From contig JBDRQW010000061.1 in the NCBI GenBank assembly GCA_043826085.1, positions 1 through 15,982 on the forward strand: 15,982 nucleotides of DNA, read 5' to 3'. Position numbers and translations under genes: made by a program. This DNA comes from CAXBYZ01 sp043826085. Lineage in GTDB: Bacteria > Patescibacteriota > Microgenomatia > UBA1400 > CG1-02-47-37. Positions 1-6,244 of the stretch are shown piece by piece; positions within the stretch are counted from its first letter, which is position 1; each line of letters starts with the position of its first letter. The notes under the pieces are model-generated. The model was given only the letters and a program-made list of their open reading frames with translations. It was not told the origin of the DNA and ran no database searches.

Positions 1-792
1 CCTAATTACTTCCTTGATGGTTTCATCATCAGATATACCTTGAGTATTAATCCTTATGGCATCAACATCTTTTTCTATCGACCTTGCCAAAGCTATAATC
101 TCATCAGGACTAAATTCATTTTCATCACGTTCTCCTGGTTCAATCATAATTTGAACCCAAATAATTATCTCTGGATTACTACTTTTTAACATATCAACTA
201 CCCTCCCAACCTCTGCTGAGTATTCTTCTGGTTCGGCTTTTACCCCTGTTTTATTATCTATTTGAAATTGTTGAGATTGAATAATCCATACGTCAGAGTA
301 TTTTGCCGCAGAATATAATTCTTCATTACTCAACATAAATTTCATTCCAGGTCCTGTTAATAACTGAGCTCCATAGCCTTGAGCGATATCCCTAGCAGAC
401 TTTACCGAACTAACCAAGTCTTCAAGTTCTGAATTTGGAATCTTCCCTCTTTGCTCAGGATTAAACCCTAAATAGTCGCAATTTACGTTTTCATCAGAAA
501 GAACTGATACTTTCTCTCTCATCTCAGTTAAGTTAAGAGAAACACACACTGTTTTAACCGGATAAGATTCCAATTCTTTTATATTTTCTCTCACTTCTCT
601 TCCAGTCGCTTTATTATCAACAAAGTCAACTTCTGATAATTCATGCGCAATTGTCAATGTGGTTGGACTCAAACCCAACCCAATTCCCAATAGAGATTTT
701 GAAGGTTTTGTAGGCATCTGCTCTTGTTTTACTATACCAACCACTATTAACAATCCAACCAAAAAACTAATTAAAATTATAATCTTCTTCAT
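1..792 (-). CDS. Membrane-anchored hypothetical protein, 3' end off the window
   Basis: The reverse strand is open from an ATG at 792 to the left edge (264 codons, no stop reached), so the C-terminus is missing. The protein begins with a short basic MKK and a hydrophobic helix (about residues 3-21), which suggests an uncleaved N-terminal anchor with the rest outside the membrane. The body alternates hydrophobic strands with helices (LLTGPGMKFM, DVWIIQSQQFQ, IIIWVQIMIEPG, DAIRINTQG). This is compatible with a TIM-barrel fold, but no catalytic motif is certain and I do not recognise a family. A TATAAT lies 6 bases before the ATG and no Shine-Dalgarno is visible, so a leaderless mRNA is likely. 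It is divergent from the RAYT gene at 961. Confidence 0.75.
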   Translation of the reverse strand, partial: MKKIIILISFLVGLLIVVGIVKQEQMPTKPSKSLLGIGLGLSPTTLTIAHELSEVDFVDNKATGREVRENIKELESYPVKTVCVSLNLTEMREKVSVLSDENVNCDYLGFNPEQRGKIPNSELEDLVSSVKSARDIAQGYGAQLLTGPGMKFMLSNEELYSAAKYSDVWIIQSQQFQIDNKTGVKAEPEEYSAEVGRVVDMLKSSNPEIIIWVQIMIEPGERDENEFSPDEIIALARSIEKDVDAIRINTQGISDDETIKEVIR

Positions 793-798
793 AAGAAA

Positions 799-804
799 AT
801 TATA
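799..804 (-). promoter_or_regulatory. -10 box (TATAAT) of the gene at 1-792
   Basis: A perfect TATAAT on the minus strand ends 6 bases before the ATG at 792. That would place the transcription start on the start codon itself. No convincing -35 is seen 16-18 bases further upstream. Confidence 0.5.
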
Positions 805-905
805 ACACATCAACAAGCTCACTATTAGTGCATCAAAACGTCTCTGTTAACTCCTCTCGACAAATTCTTCTCAATTTTCTTATGATCAAAAATACTCCCA
901 CCTTC

Positions 906-934
906 CAATGCTAAGGTTCCGAACCTTGACATTG
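906..934. repeat. RAYT-family palindrome, upstream copy
   Basis: The 15-bp core AAGGTTCCGAACCTT is a perfect palindrome around a single central C at 920. The pairing extends imperfectly out to CAATG and CATTG. The same core recurs at 1151-1175 (inside the transposase gene) and 1592-1618 (just after it), each followed by a related ACTC stretch. The right arm here reads CTTGACATTG instead of the CTTAACAT seen in the other two copies, and this creates a consensus -35 box. Confidence 0.85.
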
Positions 935-954
935 ACTCTAGAATCATCTATACT
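926..954 (+). promoter_or_regulatory. Promoter of the RAYT gene, -35 inside a palindrome
   Basis: TTGACA (926-931) and TATACT (949-954) are separated by exactly 17 bases. The -10 ends 6 bases before the ATG at 961, which predicts a leaderless transcript. The -35 lies within the right arm of the palindrome at 906-934, so the repeat supplies half of the promoter. Confidence 0.7.
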
Positions 955-960
955 TAAATT

Positions 961-1587
961 ATGCCCAGTAAATACTACCACCGAAATTTTAAACCTCAAT
1001 ACTTTTATCACATCTTCAACCGAGGCGCCTATAAAAATAAAGTTTTCCTCGACAAAAAAGATTACCAAGTTTTTACTGAAATCCTCATTTATTACCTTAC
1101 CTTCCCCACCGCCAAACATTTTTCCTACAAAAACCGTGCTATTAATCCTTATGTTAAGGTTCCGAACCTTAACATAGACTCCGTGTATTTAGTTTCATAC
1201 TGCCTGATGCCCAATCATTTTCATCTACTTTTAAAGCAATTACCTCTGGCCACCAAACAAACAGATATCTCTAATTTAATGCGTCGCTTATCTATTACCT
1301 ACGCTATGTACTTCCAGTATAAATACAAACATACTGGCTCTCTTTTTGAAAGTAAATTTAAATCCGTCACTGTTGACTCAACCGAACAACTCCTTTATTT
1401 ATCAAGATACATTCACCAACATCAAACTCCCTATTCCTCTTACCCAACCTACCTTAACAAAATTAAACTACCCAACTGGCTCCATCCGGAATATATCCTC
1501 AAACTACAAAAAAACTACCAACAATTTGTTGAATCCCCTATCAAAGAAACTAACACCAAAAAAATTGAATCTTTAACCCTCGATTAA
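961..1587 (+). CDS. REP-associated tyrosine transposase (RAYT-like, Y1_Tnp)
   Basis: A 208-residue single-strand DNA transposase of the Y1/HUH superfamily. The metal-binding HUH pair is H86-F-H88 in the typical context CLMPNHFHLLL. The likely nucleophile is Y150 in LSRYIHQH, the position of the conserved RYIHLNP block of the family. HTGSLFESKFKS (124-135) matches the block between them. Family members recognise and process hairpin (REP) sequences, usually flanking their own gene, and the pattern fits here: palindromes lie on both sides. A third copy is inside the gene at 1151-1175, read in frame as V65-I72 just before the strand carrying the HUH motif. The ATG sits 6 bases after a good -10 and no Shine-Dalgarno is seen. 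The frame is intact, so the protein is probably functional. Confidence 0.88.
   Translation: MPSKYYHRNFKPQYFYHIFNRGAYKNKVFLDKKDYQVFTEILIYYLTFPTAKHFSYKNRAINPYVKVPNLNIDSVYLVSYCLMPNHFHLLLKQLPLATKQTDISNLMRRLSITYAMYFQYKYKHTGSLFESKFKSVTVDSTEQLLYLSRYIHQHQTPYSSYPTYLNKIKLPNWLHPEYILKLQKNYQQFVESPIKETNTKKIESLTLD
1151..1175. repeat. RAYT-family palindrome inside the transposase gene
   Basis: A perfect 25-bp palindrome around a central C at 1163, with the same core as the flanking copies. It is translated in frame as VKVPNLNI (residues 65-72), between the N-terminal helices and the HUH strand. Confidence 0.9.
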
Positions 1588-1591
1588 TTCC

Positions 1592-1618
1592 AATGTTAAG
1601 GTTCCGAACCTTAACATT
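1592..1618. repeat. RAYT-family palindrome, downstream copy
   Basis: A perfect 27-bp palindrome around C1605, starting 4 bases after the transposase stop codon. It may also work as a 3' mRNA hairpin. It is the most complete copy of the family in the window. Confidence 0.9.
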
Positions 1619-1644
1619 AACTCCTCCAAACTCTTTAACCAACT

Positions 1645-1709
1645 CTAGGTTCCCCACCAAAGGCGGGCAGGCGCACCTTGACTAACTATAGGCTAGACGG
1701 TTACGAACC
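1645..1709. repeat. GC-rich imperfect hairpin and GGTTACGAACC element
   Basis: CCCACC (1653-1658) and GGCGGG (1662-1667) pair around AAA with one mismatch. AGGT and ACCT further out could extend the structure. At 1699-1709 GGTTACGAACC is a one-mismatch palindrome. The same words, GGTTACGAAC and GTTCGTAACC, form the stems at 6351-6383 and 10118-10153. This convergent intergenic stretch therefore holds pieces of at least two repeat families. Confidence 0.45.
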
Positions 1710-1716
1710 AGTAAAT

Positions 1717-1741
1717 AGTGACAGGGTCAGACCCTGTCACT
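1717..1741. repeat. Palindrome overlapping the nuclease stop codon
   Basis: A perfect 25-bp palindrome with arms AGTGACAGGGTC and GACCCTGTCACT around A1729. It covers the last codons and the TGA stop of the minus-strand nuclease gene. It could act as a 3' hairpin for that gene and for convergent transcripts from the transposase. From memory, the GGGTCAGACCC core resembles REP/RAYT repeats of other bacteria; this was not checked. Confidence 0.85.
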
Positions 1742-2345
1742 CCCTCGCTCGGGTAAACCCCTTCTTGATCGCCTCTTCTTCACTACAAAACCACTTATCC
1801 CCTAAATCTAACCTCATCACTACTTGCTCATAATGCCGGAAAGTTGGCAAGTGATAGTACCTAACATCATTCCTATCGATATTACCCTTGATCAAACACT
1901 CGCCTTTTTCCCCACAGACACTCCACAATCCCCTTTTTTCTTCTTTGCTATTTTCAGCTACAGTTATTAGTCTCTCCTCATATTTATGATTATTATTATC
2001 CCGTTGAAACTCACCCGCTCCCATTTTAAGCAGTTCCTCGTTAACCATCTTGCCATCAGCGTAAACATAAGCCAGCTCTCTTCCCCATTTACCAATCTTG
2101 TCGTAATCATACTCAATCCTCACCTTTTTCCCCATCACCAATTCTTCATTCATCTTGATCGACTCCGCCCGAAAACACTCGTCCACTTCCGGGGTATCGA
2201 CATTGATGTAACGAATCCGCCGGCCATCAATCAACTCAATAGTATCTCCATCCACCACCCTAGTTACTTCCACAGGCTTCGGTGACCACCACCAAAACCC
2301 CACCGCTCCCAACAACCCAACCACAATCACTAATACTTTCTTCAT
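1737..2345 (-). CDS. Membrane-anchored staphylococcal-nuclease-like (SNase/TNase) protein
   Basis: A 202-residue protein with an N-terminal hydrophobic anchor (3-20) and then an SNase OB-fold domain (about 24-142). Residues matching the staphylococcal nuclease site are visible: D32/D34 in VDGDTI, R45 in RIRYINVDTPE, D50, E53, and R89 in GRELAYVY. The family cuts DNA and RNA with Ca2+ and usually acts outside the membrane, so nutrient scavenging or trimming of incoming DNA is plausible. Residues 149-202 (CLIKGNI, YHLPTFRHYE, WFCSEEEA) form the small C-terminal module often attached to such nucleases. The -10 TATTAT (2352-2357) is 6 bases before the ATG, again leaderless. The TGA stop lies inside the palindrome at 1717-1741. 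Confidence 0.9.
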   Translation of the reverse strand: MKKVLVIVVGLLGAVGFWWWSPKPVEVTRVVDGDTIELIDGRRIRYINVDTPEVDECFRAESIKMNEELVMGKKVRIEYDYDKIGKWGRELAYVYADGKMVNEELLKMGAGEFQRDNNNHKYEERLITVAENSKEEKRGLWSVCGEKGECLIKGNIDRNDVRYYHLPTFRHYEQVVMRLDLGDKWFCSEEEAIKKGFTRARE

Positions 2346-2351
2346 TAATTA

Positions 2352-2357
2352 ATAATA
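2352..2357 (-). promoter_or_regulatory. -10 box (TATTAT) of the nuclease gene
   Basis: TATTAT on the minus strand lies 6 bases before the nuclease ATG. A weak TTTACT (2374-2379) lies 16 bases upstream. The start codon would sit at or next to the transcript 5' end. Confidence 0.4.
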
Positions 2358-2396
2358 TCACAACCACGCTACCAGTAAAAAGGACCATTATGGTAC

Positions 2397-2424
2397 TTGA
2401 CTTCTAGAATAATCGTACTAAAAT
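2397..2424 (+). promoter_or_regulatory. Promoter of the AAA/DUF4143 gene
   Basis: TTGACT (2397-2402) and TAAAAT (2419-2424) are separated by 16 bases. The -10 ends 8 bases before the ATG at 2433, so a leaderless or nearly leaderless mRNA is expected. There is no purine-rich ribosome site. Confidence 0.6.
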
Positions 2425-2432
2425 AGTAATAT

Positions 2433-3671
2433 ATGATAAAAAGAACCCTTTTTGAACCAATAAAAGAACATCTATCCAAAAAAGAAATCACTCTTATCAC
2501 CGGACCTCGCCAAGCTGGTAAGACCACTTTAATGCTCGCACTAAAAGAGCATCTCAAGAAAAAAGGGCAAAAAACTCTCTTCTTAAACCTAGATATTGAA
2601 GCTGATCGACAATATTTTTCCTCACAAGCTAAACTGCTAAACAAAATTAAGTTAGAGTTTGGCCAAAAAAAAGCCTACATCTTTATCGATGAAATTCAAA
2701 GAAAAACCAACGCAGGCTTATTCCTCAAAGGCATCTACGACTCGAACTTACCCTACAAGTTTATTGTCTCGGGCAGTGGCAGTATCAAACTCAAAGAAAA
2801 GATTCACGAATCTTTAGCCGGCCGAAAGCAAGTCTTTGACCTCACCACTCTTTCCTTCCAAGAATTCCTAAACTACAAAACCGAGTACAAATATCAAGAT
2901 AAACTTGACCAATTCTGCTCTGTTGAACCTCAAAAAACAAACTCTTTTTTCCAAGAATATTTAAGCTTTGGCGGTTATCCCCGAGTCGTTCTAAGCGAAA
3001 CCTTGGAAGAAAAACAAAACATCATCAACGACATTTATCAAAGCTTCCTACTAAAAGACATTTCCTTCCTACTTAATGTCAAAAAACTAGATGCCTTCTC
3101 CAACCTCCTCAGGGTTTTATCCAGCCAAATTGGCCAACTAACCAACATATCTGAAATATCCAACACCTTAAACATTTCCGTCAAAACAGTCAACAAATAC
3201 CTCTGGTACCTAGAGCATACCTTTATAATATCTAAAATAACTCCGTACTTTAAAAACACCAGAAAAGAAATCACTAAATCACCCATCTACTACTTTTCTG
3301 ATCTCGGCTTAAGAAACTTCATTAACAATAATTTTGACTCGCCCCTCCCTCAACCCAACTCTGGTTTTTTGTTTCAAAACTTTTACTATCTTTTAATCAA
3401 TCAAACTAAATCTCTCGGCTCAAGAATTCATTTCTGGCGTACTAAAAACAAGGCAGAACTCGACTTTATTGTCATCATTGGCCAGGAGTTAATACCCATG
3501 GAAATCAAGTATAAACGCTTAAAAAACACTTCTATTCCAGGATCCTTAAAATCTTTTATCAAAAAGTATCAGCCCAAAAAAGCTAATATCATCAACCTAA
3601 GCCTATCAAAAACAATCAAAATCAACTCTACCGTAGTTAACTTTATACCCTACTACTCTCTAGTTAGGTAA
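2433..3671 (+). CDS. ATP-binding protein, AAA_14 + DUF4143 (COG1373 type)
   Basis: A 412-residue, full-length member of the family. The Walker A is GPRQAGKT (24-31), the Walker B is YIFIDEIQ (82-89), and GSGS (114-117) lies in the sensor-1 region. A winged-helix-like stretch (about 235-262, TNISEISNTLNISVKTV) leads into the DUF4143 part. That part carries AELDFIV (341-347) and PMEIKY (355-360), a D...ExK arrangement resembling the PD-(D/E)xK fold usual in this family. The biological role is poorly known; such ATPases are common accessory genes in bacteria and archaea. The gene has its own promoter, and the Fic gene follows after 40 bases with an operator between. It contains no palindromic insert. 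Confidence 0.88.
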   Translation: MIKRTLFEPIKEHLSKKEITLITGPRQAGKTTLMLALKEHLKKKGQKTLFLNLDIEADRQYFSSQAKLLNKIKLEFGQKKAYIFIDEIQRKTNAGLFLKGIYDSNLPYKFIVSGSGSIKLKEKIHESLAGRKQVFDLTTLSFQEFLNYKTEYKYQDKLDQFCSVEPQKTNSFFQEYLSFGGYPRVVLSETLEEKQNIINDIYQSFLLKDISFLLNVKKLDAFSNLLRVLSSQIGQLTNISEISNTLNISVKTVNKYLWYLEHTFIISKITPYFKNTRKEITKSPIYYFSDLGLRNFINNNFDSPLPQPNSGFLFQNFYYLLINQTKSLGSRIHFWRTKNKAELDFIVIIGQELIPMEIKYKRLKNTSIPGSLKSFIKKYQPKKANIINLSLSKTIKINSTVVNFIPYYSLVR

Positions 3672-3682
3672 AGCTTGCATTT

Positions 3683-3703
3683 ATCGTCTCATTATGAGAC
3701 GAT
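3683..3703. promoter_or_regulatory. Operator-like palindrome at the Fic gene start
   Basis: ATCGTCTCA and TGAGACGAT form perfect 9-bp arms around TTA. The first in-frame ATG (3694) is inside the right arm, while the second (3712) is just beyond it. A coding start within such an element is unlikely, so 3712 is preferred. Its position and the N-terminal HTH of the Fic protein suggest autoregulation. That is an inference. Confidence 0.65.
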
Positions 3704-3711
3704 TATTGTAT

Positions 3712-4770
3712 ATGAATGAAACAATTACTCTTAAAAACAGACAAAAAAAGATCCTTAATTTACTGGCTCAACAACCTAATTTATCTAGTACTCAACTTAA
3801 TAATCAACTTTCTATCCTCTACTCTGTTTCCAAAGCCACTCTGGCTCGTGACCTTCAAATCTTAACTAATCAAAAACTCATCTCCAAAACCGGTAAAGGC
3901 CCCAGTACTACTTATAAGCCAATCAATAAGCACCCCCTACTACCAAGTATTGATCTTGACCAATACTTTGCCATTGAATCAGACAACCGACTTCAGGCTA
4001 ACTCTTCATTTAATCCCCAAGTTTTCAAACACCTTAATAACCTTCTCTTGCAGTCAGAAAAAACTCATCTCAAGAAAATTCATCAATCCTTCTCCAAAGC
4101 CACTTCTAAACATAGCTCCGCTTACCTAAAACGAGAGCTTGAACGCTACGTAATCGATCTTTCCTGGAAATCCTCCCACATTGAAGGCAACACCTACACC
4201 TTACTTGAAACTGAGACCTTACTCAAACAAAACCTCGAAGCTTCTGGCCACACCAGAGAAGAAGCCATTATGATTCTAAACCACAAAACAACCTTTGAAA
4301 ATATTTTTAAGCATAAAGCCGACTTCAAACGCCTCACCATGTCAGCAGTTATCAAACTCCATAGCTTATTAACCCAAAACTTGAAAGTAACTCCAGGTAT
4401 CAGAACTCGACCAGTTCGTATTACTGGTACACCTTATAAACCCCTTAGTCTTCAACCTCAAATCCAAAAAAATCTAGAAAGAATCATTAAACTTATCAAC
4501 CAAACCAAGCACCCAATCGAAAAAGTCATTATCAGCAATAGCCTAGTAGCTTACCTACAACCCTTTATGGACGGTAACAAACGCACCAGTAGAATGCTTG
4601 GTAACGCCATTCTTTTAGCTCACGACCACTTTCCCCTTTCTTTTAGAAATATTGACGAAAATGAATACAAGCAAGCTTTAGTCCTGTTTTACGAAACCAA
4701 CAACCTTCATCACTTAAAAAGACTTATACTTGAACAATACCAATTTGCTCTAAGTGAATACTTTATCTAA
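3712..4770 (+). CDS. HTH-Fic family protein with a degenerate catalytic motif
   Basis: Residue numbers count from the ATG at 3694; the preferred start at 3712 removes six residues. An N-terminal winged-helix DNA-binding region (about 12-75, KKILNLLAQQPNL, SKATLARDL) precedes a Fic domain. SSHIEGN (160-166) matches the class II inhibitory helix (S/T)xxxE(G/N). The Fic core reads LQPFMDGNKRTSR (288-300), where the family has HPFx(D/E)GN(G/K)R. Here Q289 replaces the catalytic His that deprotonates the target hydroxyl, while the anion-binding GNKR remains. Classical AMP transfer should therefore be weak or absent, leaving a regulatory or different activity; some relatives may naturally carry Gln. 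The next gene starts 3 bases after the stop, so this gene may head the operon running to 7363. Confidence 0.85.
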   Translation: MNETITLKNRQKKILNLLAQQPNLSSTQLNNQLSILYSVSKATLARDLQILTNQKLISKTGKGPSTTYKPINKHPLLPSIDLDQYFAIESDNRLQANSSFNPQVFKHLNNLLLQSEKTHLKKIHQSFSKATSKHSSAYLKRELERYVIDLSWKSSHIEGNTYTLLETETLLKQNLEASGHTREEAIMILNHKTTFENIFKHKADFKRLTMSAVIKLHSLLTQNLKVTPGIRTRPVRITGTPYKPLSLQPQIQKNLERIIKLINQTKHPIEKVIISNSLVAYLQPFMDGNKRTSRMLGNAILLAHDHFPLSFRNIDENEYKQALVLFYETNNLHHLKRLILEQYQFALSEYFI

Positions 4771-4773
4771 ACT

Positions 4774-5520
4774 ATGAATCTGCCCATTATTTTCCACAGC
4801 CTTCTTCTTATCTTCACCATCATCTTTAGTTTTATTTTTACCAACAACCCTGAACTGTCCAAGTTTTCCCTCCAACTTACAGGTCTGTTAGCCATCATCT
4901 TCTTTTTTCACGACCTAATCTGCCGTCACAAATCCCAAGATAACCCTATCCAAAAGTATCGTAATATATCAAATAGTCTTATTATCACCTCCATCACTCT
5001 ACTTTTAGTCCTCTCAACAGGCCACCTAACCTCACCCCTGTTCTTTCTGCTCGACTTCCTAGTCATCTACCTTAGTCTCTTTTTCTTCCCAAGCCTTGGT
5101 TTTAGCCTCGGTTTAGCACTCTCACTAATGTTTCTGCTAAACAATGACATATCCTCACCAACTCAACTATTAAGCCTCGTCTCCCTCTTATTAATGGCCC
5201 CTCTGGCCCGTTTTTTTGGCACTCAATATCTGCAATTGCTTGAGGATGATAATAAAATCAAAGTCCTTAAGCATCAAGCCGATCACCTTGAATCTATAGT
5301 CTCACAAGAGGAAACCACCACTTTACTATGGCTTTCTATAGAATTCAAGAACAAACTACATCAAGCAATTGATTTAATCTCTCAACTCTCCTCTACTCTA
5401 TCTAATATACCCTACCACCAACAAGAACAGCTAAAATCCCTCTACTCTGACCTCAAAGAACTCTTTAACTCCGGCCAAGAACTCGAAGAAAAAATTGATA
5501 AACTCACCGATGAAAACTAA
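4774..5520 (+). CDS. Multi-pass membrane protein with C-terminal coiled coil
   Basis: A 248-residue protein I cannot assign. It shows about six hydrophobic segments (near 5-23, 33-46, 68-82, 86-105, 107-123, 130-149). A charged helical tail (150-248) follows, with heptad-like leucine spacing (LLEDDNKIKVLKHQADHLES, LKSLYSDLKELF). The layout resembles the sensor part of a histidine kinase ending at a dimerisation-like helix, but there is no phospho-acceptor His box or ATPase domain. It lies 3 bases after the Fic gene and overlaps the next gene by 11 bases, so it belongs to the surface-protein operon. It may be an assembly or sensing partner for the secreted proteins downstream. Confidence 0.7.
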   Translation: MNLPIIFHSLLLIFTIIFSFIFTNNPELSKFSLQLTGLLAIIFFFHDLICRHKSQDNPIQKYRNISNSLIITSITLLLVLSTGHLTSPLFFLLDFLVIYLSLFFFPSLGFSLGLALSLMFLLNNDISSPTQLLSLVSLLLMAPLARFFGTQYLQLLEDDNKIKVLKHQADHLESIVSQEETTTLLWLSIEFKNKLHQAIDLISQLSSTLSNIPYHQQEQLKSLYSDLKELFNSGQELEEKIDKLTDEN

Positions 5521-6241
5521 TAAACTTACAAGGTACGGTACCTTGTTATTTCTACTCTTTTTCCTCTCTGTCACTCCTGTTTCTGCCGTCGACCGCATGG
5601 AATCAGACTCCTACACCCTAAGATTCACCAACCTCAACATGACCTCAGGCTCAAAAGAATCCGGTAACTTCAAAATTCTAGACACCGTCGGTCAATTCGC
5701 CCCCGGTGAATACTCAAGTTCCGGCTACTACGTCAAGGCCGGCTTTCCTTACATCAAAACCATTATTGCTTTTGCTTTCACTATTTCTGACCTTTCTATA
5801 GATTTCGGATCCCTCCCTTTAAGTACTCTTTCCACTCAAACCAACACTTTAAGTGTCTCTAGTGGTGGCGCCGGTGGCTACTCGGTTACCGCCCAACAAA
5901 ATCACTCTTTAAAACTCCAAACCTCCCCCACCACCATTCCGGATACTACCTGCAATACTTCCTGCGATGAAACAACCGCTGATATTTGGACCTCTACCGG
6001 CAAATATGGTTTTGGTTATAATATGCAAGGCAATGACATTCCAATAGCTTTTATCGACTCTACCTACTTTAAACAATTTGCCAATATTAGCACTGCCGAA
6101 ACCCCACAAATAGTAATGAGTTCCATCAACGTCGGCACCAACCGCACCGCTACTGTCACCTACCAAGCTAATATTTCCGGCTCTCAAGCCGCCGGCGACT
6201 ATGAAAACCAAATTACCTACACCGCCATCCCCGGCTACTAA
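5510..6241 (+). CDS. Secreted beta-sandwich surface protein, member A of pair 1
   Basis: The start is the ATG at 5510, overlapping the previous stop; an in-frame ATG at 5495 only adds five residues before the basic n-region. Residues 1-26 form a signal peptide (LLFLLFFLSVTPVSA). The N-terminal half (30-82, with TLRFTNLNMTSGS and TVGQFAPGEY) is a module I associate with CPR secreted proteins. The C-terminal half (about 85-243) is beta-rich and ends AAGDYENQITYTAIPGY. This closely parallels EAGDYENNITYTATATF at the end of the 7403-8836 protein, so the two share a C-terminal domain. Its ending also resembles WxL domains, but no WxL motif is present. The DUF916-like partner follows 3 bases later. 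A palindrome encodes TRYGTLL inside the signal peptide. Confidence 0.75.
   Translation: MKTNKLTRYGTLLFLLFFLSVTPVSAVDRMESDSYTLRFTNLNMTSGSKESGNFKILDTVGQFAPGEYSSSGYYVKAGFPYIKTIIAFAFTISDLSIDFGSLPLSTLSTQTNTLSVSSGGAGGYSVTAQQNHSLKLQTSPTTIPDTTCNTSCDETTADIWTSTGKYGFGYNMQGNDIPIAFIDSTYFKQFANISTAETPQIVMSSINVGTNRTATVTYQANISGSQAAGDYENQITYTAIPGY
5528..5546. repeat. Palindrome in signal-peptide coding region
   Basis: A perfect 19-bp palindrome: ACAAGGTAC, central G, GTACCTTGT. It is translated as TRYGTLL at the n/h-region boundary of the signal peptide. Its odd-centred design with AAGG and CCTT arms matches the other palindromes in the window. Confidence 0.8.
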
Positions 6242-6244
6242 ACT

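Noticed and set aside
886..1177. Short frames on both strands at the start of the RAYT gene
   Set aside because: They overlap the transposase, whose motifs and promoter are clear; they are opened by the palindromes.
3694..3711. ATG at 3694 as the start of the Fic gene
   Set aside because: It lies within the right arm of the 9-bp inverted repeat; the ATG at 3712 is clear of it. Not excluded, only less likely.
5495..5509. Upstream ATG for the 5510 gene
   Set aside because: It adds five residues before a complete signal peptide and enlarges the overlap with the previous gene.
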